A program made the position numbers and the translations under genes. Positions 1 through 6,466 of a DNA stretch of 8,489 nucleotides are shown piece after piece. Source of the DNA: Candidatus Woesearchaeota archaeon (GTDB lineage: Archaea > Nanobdellota > Nanobdellia > Woesearchaeales > UBA10216); the NCBI GenBank assembly GCA_013331515.1, contig DUGG01000069.1:257-8745 (forward strand), read 5' to 3'. Numbering within the stretch: the stretch's first letter is position 1; each line of letters begins with the position of its first letter. The notes under the pieces are model-generated. The model was not told where the DNA came from, searched no databases, and was given only the letters and a program-made list of their open reading frames with translations.

Positions 1-150
1 CATCTTGTCCATGCCCTTCGGGCCAAGCGTTGTCCTCACGGTCTCTGAAACGGCCTTGGCCGCCATTATGTTGGCCCTCTGGGCGGTTTTGCCCGTTATC
101 CTCTGGCTGCCTTCCGGCAGGATAAATATTGGCTGTATTTGCTGCGACAT
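1..150 (-). CDS. ths: Thermosome (group II chaperonin) subunit, N-terminal 50 residues, partial
   Basis: The product is an ATP-dependent archaeal cytosolic chaperonin that folds proteins inside a double-ring complex. Only the N-terminal part of the equatorial domain is present. Residues 10-16 read ILPEGSQ, residues 22-36 read [15 protein letters not shown], and residues 40-50 read [11 protein letters not shown]. Together these match the family's characteristic N-terminus, and the last stretch begins the nucleotide-binding region. The ATG at 150 is preceded by a G-rich ribosome binding site (GGGGGGAT) and the TGAAA spacer seen before several other genes here. The gene starts 13 bases after the stop of the DUF3467 gene, so the two are probably co-transcribed from the promoter near 590. 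It runs off the left edge. Whether it is an alpha or beta subunit cannot be told from 50 residues. Confidence 0.95.
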   Translation of the reverse strand, partial: MSQQIQPIFILPEGSQRITGKTAQRANIMAAKAVSETVRTTLGPKGMDKM

Positions 151-163
151 TTTCACATCCCCC

Positions 164-511
164 CTATCCAAAGTATTCCTGCCTTTGCTCGCCCTTCCCG
201 GAACGCTTTGACTCCTCGTCAATCTTCCTCAGGGAAGCAGGCCTGTTTATCTTGCCATACCGCTTCTCGTACTTAGCAATGTTATCCTTGAGGACGTTGA
301 TGAACTCAACGGCAAGGTAAGGGTCCACAAGGACCACGTTGTGGCTCATTACAAGCCTGGGTTGCGAGGTTGCAGAGCCGTCAATCCGCGGGGCAGTCCT
401 CGTGAAATCAATGACGAAGCGAAGCGGGTTGTGGCTCACGCTCACCTGGTCGGCAAAGAAGTCAACGCCGTTCTGGACCTCCACGTTAAACTGAGGATTC
501 TCCTGTTCCAT
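164..511 (-). CDS. DUF3467 family protein
   Basis: This is a 115-residue protein of unknown biochemical role, found widely in archaea and bacteria. The family pattern is visible along most of its length. Residues 18-36 read [19 protein letters not shown], residues 52-57 read RLVMSH in the position of the usual R-V-x-(M/L)-S-P strand, and residues 65-88 end in the typical [12 protein letters not shown] helix. A charged, basic tail (residues 89-115) follows the conserved core. A TTG two codons upstream (517) could also start the frame, but the ATG at 511 has the ribosome binding site GGGTGG (518-523) at a six-base spacing and is preferred. The gene lies 13 bases before the thermosome start. A shared operon suggests a link to proteostasis or stress, but that is inference. 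No membrane segment is seen. Confidence 0.9.
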   Translation of the reverse strand: MEQENPQFNVEVQNGVDFFADQVSVSHNPLRFVIDFTRTAPRIDGSATSQPRLVMSHNVVLVDPYLAVEFINVLKDNIAKYEKRYGKINRPASLRKIDEESKRSGKGEQRQEYFG

Positions 512-589
512 TTTCAACCACCCTTTGTTTCGTTTGACCGCTTAAGCAGCATCCAGCCCCCAATCCCGGAAAAAGTGAACAACCGCTTC

Positions 590-597
590 TATTTAAA
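590..597 (-). promoter_or_regulatory. TATA box for the DUF3467-thermosome operon
   Basis: The minus strand reads TTTAAATA here, an exact match to the archaeal TATA consensus TTTAWATA. A start of transcription about 27 bases on, near 564-567, would give a leader of about 55 bases ending in the GGGTGG ribosome binding site of the DUF3467 gene. It lies in the only long gap between the 296-residue gene and this operon, so the chaperonin pair probably has its own promoter. Confidence 0.7.
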
Positions 598-601
598 GTT
601 A

Positions 602-645
602 TAGTCAAGGACGGAGATAAATGAGCAAAAAGCTGTCCTTGACTA
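602..645. repeat. Inverted repeat with 11-bp arms upstream of the thermosome operon TATA box
   Basis: TAGTCAAGGAC at 602-612 is the exact reverse complement of GTCCTTGACTA at 635-645, with a 22-base spacer. The nearer arm ends five bases upstream of the TATA box at 590-597. This is the usual place for an activator or a BRE-proximal regulator, so it could be an operator for the chaperonin operon. It also lies 24-67 bases after the stop of the 296-residue gene, and the spacer has a T5 run on the minus strand (627-631). A role in ending that transcript is therefore possible. No T-rich tract follows the second arm, so it is not a classic intrinsic terminator. Confidence 0.65.
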
Positions 646-668
646 ATAGCAAAGGGCATATTACCCGC

Positions 669-1559
669 TCAACTTTCTGTGCCCTTGCCATAATTGCCCG
701 CTTTCCCCGGGTTTTCAAGAAGAATCTTCTCAAACCTGCCCATGGCGGTTTCAGTTCCTGGCCCGTCACGGATTGATATCACAAGCCCTTTTTGGCTGCT
801 GGCAGACGTGAAAAGCTCCTTCAGCATCTGGAAATGTATTGCAACCTCCCCCTGAAGCCGCTCTATCTCTGCGGCATTTCCGACCGATTTCCTGAGCGTC
901 TCAAGCTGGCCAACCTTCCCGGTGTACGCCTCAATTAATGAATTAGGATTGTTGAGCATCTCATCTTTGTGGAGCTTTCTTGCCGATAAATAGCCCAACG
1001 CGTGGGTCGGCGCGTATTTCCAGCTGCCCAAAGCGGCGCCAATCGCCAGGTCCATAACAGCCAGCATTGCACCGTATATCCCAACCGTAACAGGCCTTTC
1101 CAGGACCGCGGCAAGCGCAACGGCAAAAACAGCGTCTGTTGCAAAACCCCACCTGCTGCTCGCGCTCTCCAAATGCCGGCTTACCTGCCGAAAGACCTGC
1201 TCATTCCTTGAAAGTATCATTACATCATCAAGATTTATCCTCAAATCAGCCGATAATTCTGGAAGTGGCAGTGAAAGCCCTTCGCTCATGTAATCCTCAA
1301 AATCCGCAGTCGTGTGCGGGACAGCTGTGCCTGCCAGCTCCTCAAGGCGCCTTGAAATACTGCTGAAATAGTCGTAGCTTCGCACATTGTCGCCAAAAGC
1401 CCGATGGTTGAGGACGGCAACCCCGGACTGCCTGCCCGGACTGAGCGTCCTGATTGTGCCCATATTGGGGAGCACTACCTGGGAATAGGATTCCCGCTCA
1501 CAGCTCACTGTCGTTTGCAACCCGAGATTCGTCTTTGTTGTCGTGTAAGAATAGTCCAT
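669..1559 (-). CDS. Unrecognised 296-residue protein with a central hydrophobic hairpin
   Basis: No family is recognised. The N-terminal 135 residues look soluble and are rich in Ser and Thr. Residues 138-153 and 157-178 form two adjacent hydrophobic stretches, the second Gly/Ala-rich, consistent with a membrane hairpin or a buried helical pair. Residues 213-250 are helical and charged (GQLETLRKSV, IERLQGEVAIHFQMLKEL) and could form a coiled coil. The tail is short and Gly-rich. The ATG at 1559 has no ribosome binding site, but a TATA box is centred 27 bases upstream, so it is probably translated from a leaderless transcript, unlike its upstream neighbours. The long open frame in line with the cluster supports a real gene; the function is unknown. 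Confidence 0.8.
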   Translation of the reverse strand: MDYSYTTTKTNLGLQTTVSCERESYSQVVLPNMGTIRTLSPGRQSGVAVLNHRAFGDNVRSYDYFSSISRRLEELAGTAVPHTTADFEDYMSEGLSLPLPELSADLRINLDDVMILSRNEQVFRQVSRHLESASSRWGFATDAVFAVALAAVLERPVTVGIYGAMLAVMDLAIGAALGSWKYAPTHALGYLSARKLHKDEMLNNPNSLIEAYTGKVGQLETLRKSVGNAAEIERLQGEVAIHFQMLKELFTSASSQKGLVISIRDGPGTETAMGRFEKILLENPGKAGNYGKGTES

Positions 1560-1566
1560 GCCCTGT

Positions 1567-1599
1567 GGGGAATGGCTTTTGATTTATAAAGAATTCCCC
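1567..1599. repeat. 7-bp-arm inverted repeat flanking the TATA box
   Basis: GGGGAAT at 1567-1573 and ATTCCCC at 1593-1599 are exact reverse complements. They bracket the TATA box at 1582-1590 with a 19-base spacer. A regulator bound to both arms would cover the promoter. Arms of 7 bp can arise by chance, so this is a weak candidate, noted because of its position. Confidence 0.3.
1582..1590 (-). promoter_or_regulatory. TATA box for a leaderless transcript of the 296-residue gene
   Basis: The minus strand reads TTTATAAAT, centred about 27 bases before the A of the ATG at 1559. This is the spacing expected when transcription starts at the start codon itself. The bases just before that ATG (CCCCACAGGGC) hold no convincing ribosome binding site, which supports a leaderless message. 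The gene may also be reached by read-through from the long cluster upstream. Confidence 0.55.
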
Positions 1600-1658
1600 G
1601 CGACGATTGCCCAAATTGGTTTCATACCCCGCAGCTTGCCGCGGTTGGGATTTTTCAT
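1584..1658 (-). CDS. Possible 24-residue ORF coupled to the 212-residue gene
   Basis: The ATG at 1658 overlaps the upstream stop as ATGA, and an AGGG lies about six bases before it. The predicted peptide is basic at its N-terminus (MKNPNRGKLRG) and hydrophobic later (WAIVAGNSL). Its TAA lies inside the TATA box of the next gene. The overlap is the only real support, and a chance ORF of this length is common. Alternatively this stretch is just the intergenic promoter region. Confidence 0.2.
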   Translation of the reverse strand: MKNPNRGKLRGMKPIWAIVAGNSL

Positions 1659-2293
1659 TTCTGCCCTGAAACAACCACGTACGCCCTGCCAGGTTCAATA
1701 TTTGTTTGCACAGATTTCGGATCCGATACCAAGCCCGCCTGTCCAATTATCAATGATTTCACCCTATATTCGGCGTATTCTCCCAAAGTTATTTTTTGGG
1801 CATCGTCAGGCAAATTTATTTCTCCATTGCTGCTAAAATCAAATAAGTGCCAGCGATATCTATCGAAAGCGTACTTGTTATTTCTGCGGCCAAACTCAAG
1901 GGTGATAGAGCACGCAGAATATTGCCAAAAGGGAAGCGCATTCATTTGGTAGTAAATGGCATTGCTTCCAATCGCTGCCCTGCCTAAGAACAGCCATGCT
2001 CCCCGAGAGGCAGCTAATGGCCCTCTGCGGTACTCCTTCCTGAAATCCGACCATGTGCCTTGAACCGTGTAAAGCGGTGCCCCGTGTTTCTCAATTTCGG
2101 CTATAGCATCAGGCGGAATGGCATAATGACCGCTTTGTTGTGTAACTTGCCTCCACCCTTGAAGCTCCATGACTTCCTTGATTTTCGTTTGGAATGCATC
2201 GCCAACAGAAAGGGCGACTTCCAAAGACTCTAACCCAAACTGGGGTTCTGCTTCCGGTGCAGTTTTTCCGTGCTTCTTGAAAAGTCCGTTCAT
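1655..2293 (-). CDS. Unrecognised 212-residue soluble protein
   Basis: No family is recognised. There is no signal peptide or membrane segment. The N-terminus is basic (MNGLFKKHGK), followed by an acidic/helical part (residues 22-46), then a region rich in aromatic residues and arginine (WSDFRKEYRRG at 81-91, AIYYQMNALPFWQY at 112-125, FDRYRWHLFDF at 143-153). A strand-like C-terminus follows (VKSLIIGQAGL, RAYVVVSG). The alternation suggests a mostly beta domain, possibly binding a ligand or another protein. The start has GTGATGG a few bases upstream and follows the 167-residue gene by 21 bases. It is the last substantial gene before the leaderless promoter near 1586. Confidence 0.75.
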   Translation of the reverse strand: MNGLFKKHGKTAPEAEPQFGLESLEVALSVGDAFQTKIKEVMELQGWRQVTQQSGHYAIPPDAIAEIEKHGAPLYTVQGTWSDFRKEYRRGPLAASRGAWLFLGRAAIGSNAIYYQMNALPFWQYSACSITLEFGRRNNKYAFDRYRWHLFDFSSNGEINLPDDAQKITLGEYAEYRVKSLIIGQAGLVSDPKSVQTNIEPGRAYVVVSGQK

Positions 2294-2314
2294 TTTCCAT
2301 CACAAATTCATGCT

Positions 2315-2818
2315 TCAGTTCCGGCTTTTCGGGCCGATATCATTCCTGCCGTAAGGCCTTGTGTTCCCTCTTACCTGCCGCGGCAGCGCTTCCTCTTTCG
2401 TGATTTTTGCACGCGCCTCTTCTCTCATTTCAGGAGGCAATGTTTCCACAAGCTCGGAGATTCCCTGTGACAACTTTGACAACAGCTCACCGATTCTGCT
2501 GTCAGACTCCCTGACTTCAGGAACAGACTTGTACACGCCCTCAATTGTGACATCCTGGCTCCTATAAGCTGGTGAAAACCAGTCCTGAACACAGTCGTAC
2601 AGTTGCATTCCTTTAGCGAAGGAACCCGAGTTCCGTGCTCTCTCATAGAGCGCTTCAACCTGCCCTCCGAATTCCCGCACCAGAGGGTAGCAATATTGAA
2701 ATGCTGGCATGCGTTGCCCGTTGTAGCCGTTCTTGCCAAGCTCGGATACTCTGGAATCTATGCCTTTCTGCGCCTTCCTCGCTTCCCTGTAACCCGCAAC
2801 CAATTCGCAAAGTTTCAT
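2315..2818 (-). CDS. Unrecognised 167-residue helical protein
   Basis: No family is recognised. The protein looks soluble and largely helical: YREARKAQKGIDSRVSELG at residues 10-28, a middle part with three Cys-containing patches (Cys4, Cys43, Cys76), then SRIGELLSKLSQGISELVETL at 107-127. The tail from about residue 132 is highly charged and ends in a basic, disordered-looking stretch. The segment QVEALY (residues 53-58) also occurs in the 149-residue protein encoded just upstream. The gene starts nine bases after that gene's stop with only a weak ribosome binding site (GCGG), which suggests coupled translation. Confidence 0.75.
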   Translation of the reverse strand: MKLCELVAGYREARKAQKGIDSRVSELGKNGYNGQRMPAFQYCYPLVREFGGQVEALYERARNSGSFAKGMQLYDCVQDWFSPAYRSQDVTIEGVYKSVPEVRESDSRIGELLSKLSQGISELVETLPPEMREEARAKITKEEALPRQVRGNTRPYGRNDIGPKSRN

Positions 2819-2827
2819 GTTAACCGC

Positions 2828-3277
2828 TTACTTCTCAAGTTTGTAAATCATGAATCCTGCGGCAACTCCCATCTCTGTCATAGTTCGGGTTAGTTCCCGC
2901 CTCGCATCACGGTATACCTTATATTCATCCCACACCAGGTAAAACGGCAGGACTCTCAGCAGGAATTCAATTGCGGGATGCCTCTGTTGGCTTCTCGCTT
3001 CCGGCCTGGCGCCAAGACCGTATAATGCTTCAACCTGCCTGCAAAGGCTGCTTTCGTGACCAACAGTTATTTCCGGTGCTTCTGAAGCCATCCGAAACAG
3101 GGTTGCGCCTTTATCTGGAGTCTCATTGACCATTTTTCCGACAACAACTTTCCCCTTTTCATTTGAGGCATCTGTTTTAAGCAGGATGCCCACCCCAATA
3201 ATGCCATATTTTGTTGGAACATTGAACAGGCAATCCACGTTCACGGTCCGCATTCCGGCCAGCGCTTCACCGGTCAT
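2828..3277 (-). CDS. Unrecognised 149-residue protein
   Basis: No family is recognised. Residues 12-50 alternate in a beta-strand pattern (VNVDCLFNV, YGIIGVGILLKT, GKVVVGKMV). A helical C-terminal half follows, with PAIEFLLRVLPFYLVWDEYKV (101-121) as an amphipathic or weakly membrane-seeking helix and YRDARREL (122-129) after it. It shares QVEALY (81-86) with the next gene's product. The ATG at 3277 has GGGTGG a few bases upstream and overlaps the stop of a possible 24-residue ORF as ATGA. It is a member of the tight minus-strand cluster; the function is unknown. Confidence 0.75.
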   Translation of the reverse strand: MTGEALAGMRTVNVDCLFNVPTKYGIIGVGILLKTDASNEKGKVVVGKMVNETPDKGATLFRMASEAPEITVGHESSLCRQVEALYGLGARPEARSQQRHPAIEFLLRVLPFYLVWDEYKVYRDARRELTRTMTEMGVAAGFMIYKLEK

Positions 3278-3348
3278 TTGGCGCCACCCATCAAGTCACC
3301 CTGCGCCTTGCGCACAGGCCATTGTGAATTCCCTTTTGTCCGGCACAT
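3274..3348 (-). CDS. Possible 24-residue basic ORF between two cluster genes
   Basis: The ORF starts at the ATG at 3348, six bases after the stop of the 173-residue gene. It is preceded by GGGGGTAACTGAAA, the same G-rich site plus TGAAA spacer used by well-supported genes in this window. It ends in an ATGA overlap with the 149-residue gene. The peptide begins MCRTKGNSQWPVRK and ends GGAK. It fills the gap almost exactly (3278-3354), which favours a real coupled gene or a leader that carries ribosomes to the next start. Its length alone gives no protection against chance. Confidence 0.35.
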   Translation of the reverse strand: MCRTKGNSQWPVRKAQGDLMGGAK

Positions 3349-3354
3349 TTTCAG

Positions 3355-3876
3355 TTACCCCCTCGTTCTGCGGTAAGCATTCAGCAGGTAATCGGCAATG
3401 TTGGTGACGCCAAATGCGATTAAGTACTCCTTGCCTTTGCCATTGGTTATTGCAGTCAGTGCGCCACCCAAGCCGGCAGTCATGCCGAAAATTGTTCCAA
3501 ATAGTTGGGTGTCACCATCATCATAATGCGAACGTATCATCCTGATTGATGATATCAAGGCCAGAGGAAACAATGCGCCACGCGCAAATCCCATCCCAAG
3601 CTGGAGTCCAAACCCGGCAGTTTGGCTCGCGGCATGCTTCATTTCAGAACCAGCCATTGCAGCTTCCAGAGAGTCGTTTATTGTGCGTTCTCTCCTGCAT
3701 GCTGTGCGGACTGTCCCGGCTGCCCTGGCAATCGAACTTCCTGCGGTGTACATTGCGCTGCCAACCCTGCCGGCCGTCCTGCTTGCATACGTGGCCGCTG
3801 AGCCCGCAACCCGGGCTGCCGGCTTTACAACATAATCAACAATGTCCTTTTTCACGATTGCAGTGATATCCGTCAT
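3355..3876 (-). CDS. Unrecognised 173-residue Ala/Gly-rich membrane protein
   Basis: No family is recognised. The N-terminal 60 residues are Ala-, Arg- and Ser-rich (for example AARVAGSAATYASRTAGRVGS at 20-40) and look amphipathic rather than buried. Two hydrophobic segments follow, at about 86-113 (GLQLGMGFARGALFPLALISSI) and 124-144 (LFGTIFGMTAGLGGALTAI), separated by an acidic loop (HYDDGDTQ). The C-terminus is basic (NAYRRTRG). The ATG at 3876 overlaps the upstream stop as ATGA. It has the strongest ribosome binding site here, AGGAGGGGGAG at 3882-3892, inside the end of the 148-residue gene. Coupling to that gene suggests the two membrane proteins are made together and may interact. Confidence 0.8.
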   Translation of the reverse strand: MTDITAIVKKDIVDYVVKPAARVAGSAATYASRTAGRVGSAMYTAGSSIARAAGTVRTACRRERTINDSLEAAMAGSEMKHAASQTAGFGLQLGMGFARGALFPLALISSIRMIRSHYDDGDTQLFGTIFGMTAGLGGALTAITNGKGKEYLIAFGVTNIADYLLNAYRRTRG

Positions 3877-4319
3877 TTTTTCTCCCCCTCCTGCTTCCCG
3901 CCAAGGTCGTAGTGCTTGGCGAGTGGGCTATATTTGATTGCTAAGAGGACTGGAAAACCTACAATGTTTGCAGTCTTGTACATGCCAAAAGTTCTAAGCG
4001 TGTTTGCTGCTGCCGCAACATATTTTAGTCCGGAAATTGGGAAAAGGACAGCATGGTGAGCATTCACTAAGTTGTCCTGTATGCCTGTCAGGCAATCGAA
4101 TCCGTAAAGCGCTGCTCCGGCGATAAGTGCCAGTCTAGCTATCTGAAGTGAATTTTTGGTAAGGTGCTTGCATATCCCTTCACGTCGCATTCCCTCCCTT
4201 ACATATAAGGCGGCTTCAAAATCAACTCCAAACTTTCTAACCGTAAAATAAGTCGATACGTCATCAGCCGCTATGCCGCCCGCAACGATTCCCGCATCAA
4301 TCAGCAAGTGCTCAAGCAT
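3873..4319 (-). CDS. Polytopic membrane protein resembling the DUF5658 type
   Basis: Hydrophobic segments lie at about residues 5-18, 58-76, 88-105 and 116-129, so three to four membrane helices are likely. Residues 19-36 hold DD-VSTYF-x5-G-VDFEAA. This resembles the D-x-x-(S/T)-T-(Y/F)...G-x-x-x-E-x-(N/A) pattern that I associate with small archaeal membrane proteins of the DUF5658 kind; this is judged by eye and moderately sure. A late GLKYVAAAANTLRTFG (97-112) also fits that layout. The tail is Lys/Glu-rich (GGKQEGEKK). The start has GGTGA eight bases upstream and lies three bases after the stop of the 46-residue ORF. The role of such proteins is unknown. Confidence 0.8.
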   Translation of the reverse strand: MLEHLLIDAGIVAGGIAADDVSTYFTVRKFGVDFEAALYVREGMRREGICKHLTKNSLQIARLALIAGAALYGFDCLTGIQDNLVNAHHAVLFPISGLKYVAAAANTLRTFGMYKTANIVGFPVLLAIKYSPLAKHYDLGGKQEGEKK

Positions 4320-4322
4320 TTT

Positions 4323-4463
4323 TCAGTTCACCATAGCCCTTTTCCAATCATAGCCAATGCAACGGTGGCCCGTCACTTGGAGACTGATGCGCTTTCTGCA
4401 CAGAGTATGCCGAAGCCGCAGGGCCGCTGCCCGCATTTCAAGATGGTCTGTCATCTCGCTCAT
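4323..4463 (-). CDS. Small basic 46-residue protein, translationally coupled
   Basis: This is a short gene not covered by any long frame. Its ATG at 4463 overlaps the stop of the 663-residue gene as TAATG. GGTGAGG (4469-4475) lies five bases before it, one of the best ribosome binding sites in the window. Its TGA lies three bases before the next ATG. The product starts MSEMTDHLEM and is then strongly basic (LRLRHTLCRKR, GYDWKRAMVN) with two cysteines (22 and 35). No membrane segment is seen and no family is recognised. The exact fit between two genes, with signals at both ends, makes a real protein likely. A nucleic-acid-binding or adaptor role is only a guess from its charge. Confidence 0.6.
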   Translation of the reverse strand: MSEMTDHLEMRAAALRLRHTLCRKRISLQVTGHRCIGYDWKRAMVN

Positions 4464-6454
4464 TATTTCCTCACCATCCCATCTTCAGCCTCAAATGCGA
4501 AGTTAGCCGTTGGTATCAAGCCAAACAGTTCCGGCAGGCCGTGCCTTGCCAGTATGGCCTGGGCTTCCTGTGACGTGTAGTACTCGCTGCCGTGCTCATG
4601 CCAGCAGAGTCGCACAGCCAGGCTGTCTTTGATTCTTTCAGGGTCAAGCGCCGCATTGATTCCCAGCGTGCTGTTGCTGATGACATAAGCCATGGCTTCA
4701 GCCTCCGTAAGCCGCCTCCTGGCAGCAGGGCTTTTGCTTTCCCATGCAAGCCGGTCGCTTTCATCCTGCTGGGGCAGCTTTGATTGTTTCATGAAATAAT
4801 CCCATATAAAGCCGTACACGTCCTCGAGAAGGAAGCCCTTCCCGGCCTGCCCTTCCTTGAAGCCGTAGGTTTTCCAGAGGGCATCTTTTGCATTATTTGT
4901 GTCCTGTTCGAGCTTACGCCTGACACTTCTGGAGGCTCCTTTTGTTGGAAGATTGCCCAGTGTGAATGACTTGTTAAGAAACTCTATGTAAGTTTGCGGC
5001 AATGCCGCCGTAATCCTGGCATACCTTTCAAACAGGGAGTAAACAGGCAACTGCTTGTCGGGTTCCGGGGAAAGGCCAAAAGCGTCATCCATTGCGCCGG
5101 TTAAAACCGCATCAGCCAGGAATTTGCCCATTACATCAATAACCACGTTCACATCGCGCGATTCATCTTTTGTCAGGCCGTTTTTTTGTGCAACTGGCGC
5201 TCCAAACCTTTTCGTATCCTTCATCAGGCCTGCTCTTTGCATCGCGGCCCAGGATATTCGGGAGTTGAAAATGGCTTCGATGTACCTGCTGCCCTGGGTC
5301 AGGCGCTTGTAAGTCTTCGCTGCTTCGGCAGCGAGCGGTGTTGAGGCGTATTGGCCTGATGCCACCCCGTCTATGTACTTCTCCGTTGCAATGCCGATAA
5401 GTGATTTGAAGAAGCCCTGCTGGTTAACAAGGTCTGCCAGGCTCAACACTTCCATGCCAGTGACTGGCTCTCCCGTGTAAAGCCCCCTTGCCAGTTTTGG
5501 AAGGTCTTTCGCAGTCTCCTCATGCTGCCTGCTGCCGTTGTGCTCAACTTTTATGCGCTGGACGCTCTCTACTCTTACCGGTGAGAAATCATCGTTGAAT
5601 TCTCCCACGAACTGGCTGAACGCGCTCCTCACTGCATTATGAAGGCCGTCAAAGCCCGACTTTGGCTGCCTTGTTGAATAAGCTTTGCCTTCTGTGTTAT
5701 TGACAAGTTTTCTGATATCCGGCTTGCCTCTCTTGAGATAGTTTCCAGCATCCTGCCTGAAAAGCACGTAAAAGCTGTAATCCCTCCAGAAGCCGGTTGA
5801 AAGGCCTGCGGTATCGTTTGACTGCCCGTGCCATTCCCTGAATGTTTCGCTGCCGGTTGCATGTGACAGGTAGCCAAAAGTTTCGTAGCTGTCCGGAGCC
5901 AGTGTTCTGCCGGTAAGCCAGCTTCTTATCGTTTCTGCCGGGTTTTTCGTCTCGCCTGAAAGCCACCTTGTCAGAATATCGGGCGTCTTTTCACCATTTA
6001 AAGGTACATATCCACGGGCGGCTGAAACAAGGCTCCGGTAAAGTTCATTTGCCATTGCGGTATATTCCTGTTGAGTGAAGTCGCTCCCGTTTTCCCTCAT
6101 TACCTTGGCTTCAAGGTCATCCGGACTGATTAGCCCTGGTGAACTTGCGGCGAGCGCATTTACCAGCTCAATCCTGAACCTTGGAATCCTTGCGCCAGAT
6201 TTGTTCGTGGCAAAAACGCCTTCCTCGGCAAGGGCGTATAAGGGCTGGCTGCGAAGCTGCGGCTCAATTTCCTCAAGCGTTTTGTCTATGCGTTGGTTAT
6301 GCCACATGGCCAGCTCATTGGCCGTAAGTTCTCCAATCGGCTTCCTGAAGTAGAGCTTGCCGCCAATGTTTGTGTAGCCCTGTGCCTGCGTGTTCTCCGG
6401 GTACAGTCTTGTCCCTGGAAGCGTGTCCACCTGCAGCATCCTGGTTTGTGGCAT
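4463..6454 (-). CDS. Large unrecognised 663-residue soluble protein
   Basis: This is the largest gene of the cluster. No family, signal peptide or membrane segment is recognised. The sequence is mostly helical and polar, with many Trp/Tyr/Phe positions. Local features include an arginine/lysine patch around SRSVRRKLEQ in the last third, AARRRLTEAEAMAYV after it, and a His-rich patch LCWHEHGSEYYT with His619, Glu620 and His621. That patch could bind a metal, but nothing else supports an enzyme. The ATG at 6454 follows the previous stop by 12 bases and has a GTGAAAAA spacer with only a weak binding site. Its size, its position directly after the candidate thiol enzyme, and the coupled ORF after it suggest a core component of the module. 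Confidence 0.85.
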   Translation of the reverse strand: MPQTRMLQVDTLPGTRLYPENTQAQGYTNIGGKLYFRKPIGELTANELAMWHNQRIDKTLEEIEPQLRSQPLYALAEEGVFATNKSGARIPRFRIELVNALAASSPGLISPDDLEAKVMRENGSDFTQQEYTAMANELYRSLVSAARGYVPLNGEKTPDILTRWLSGETKNPAETIRSWLTGRTLAPDSYETFGYLSHATGSETFREWHGQSNDTAGLSTGFWRDYSFYVLFRQDAGNYLKRGKPDIRKLVNNTEGKAYSTRQPKSGFDGLHNAVRSAFSQFVGEFNDDFSPVRVESVQRIKVEHNGSRQHEETAKDLPKLARGLYTGEPVTGMEVLSLADLVNQQGFFKSLIGIATEKYIDGVASGQYASTPLAAEAAKTYKRLTQGSRYIEAIFNSRISWAAMQRAGLMKDTKRFGAPVAQKNGLTKDESRDVNVVIDVMGKFLADAVLTGAMDDAFGLSPEPDKQLPVYSLFERYARITAALPQTYIEFLNKSFTLGNLPTKGASRSVRRKLEQDTNNAKDALWKTYGFKEGQAGKGFLLEDVYGFIWDYFMKQSKLPQQDESDRLAWESKSPAARRRLTEAEAMAYVISNSTLGINAALDPERIKDSLAVRLCWHEHGSEYYTSQEAQAILARHGLPELFGLIPTANFAFEAEDGMVRK

Positions 6455-6466
6455 TTTTTCACGGCC

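Noticed and set aside
512..517. TTG at 517 as start of the DUF3467 gene
   Set aside because: It leaves almost no spacing from the GGGTGG site, while the ATG at 511 has a six-base spacing and the TGAAA signature.
341..604. An 87-codon plus-strand frame opposite the DUF3467 gene
   Set aside because: It is antisense to a clear family member and its end runs through the DUF3467 promoter. It is a shadow frame, like the other plus-strand frames in this window.
602..645. Reading the 11-bp inverted repeat as a standard intrinsic terminator
   Set aside because: No T tract follows the second arm on the minus strand; the T5 run is in the loop. A promoter-proximal operator fits at least as well.
1498..1746. 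An 82-codon minus-strand frame across the end of the 212-residue gene and the start of the 296-residue gene
   Set aside because: It overlaps both better-supported genes in another frame, has no ribosome binding site, and covers the promoter region near 1586.
4308..4580. A 90-codon plus-strand frame spanning the 46-residue ORF
   Set aside because: The minus-strand small ORF has start and stop signals fitted to its neighbours, while the plus-strand frame has none.
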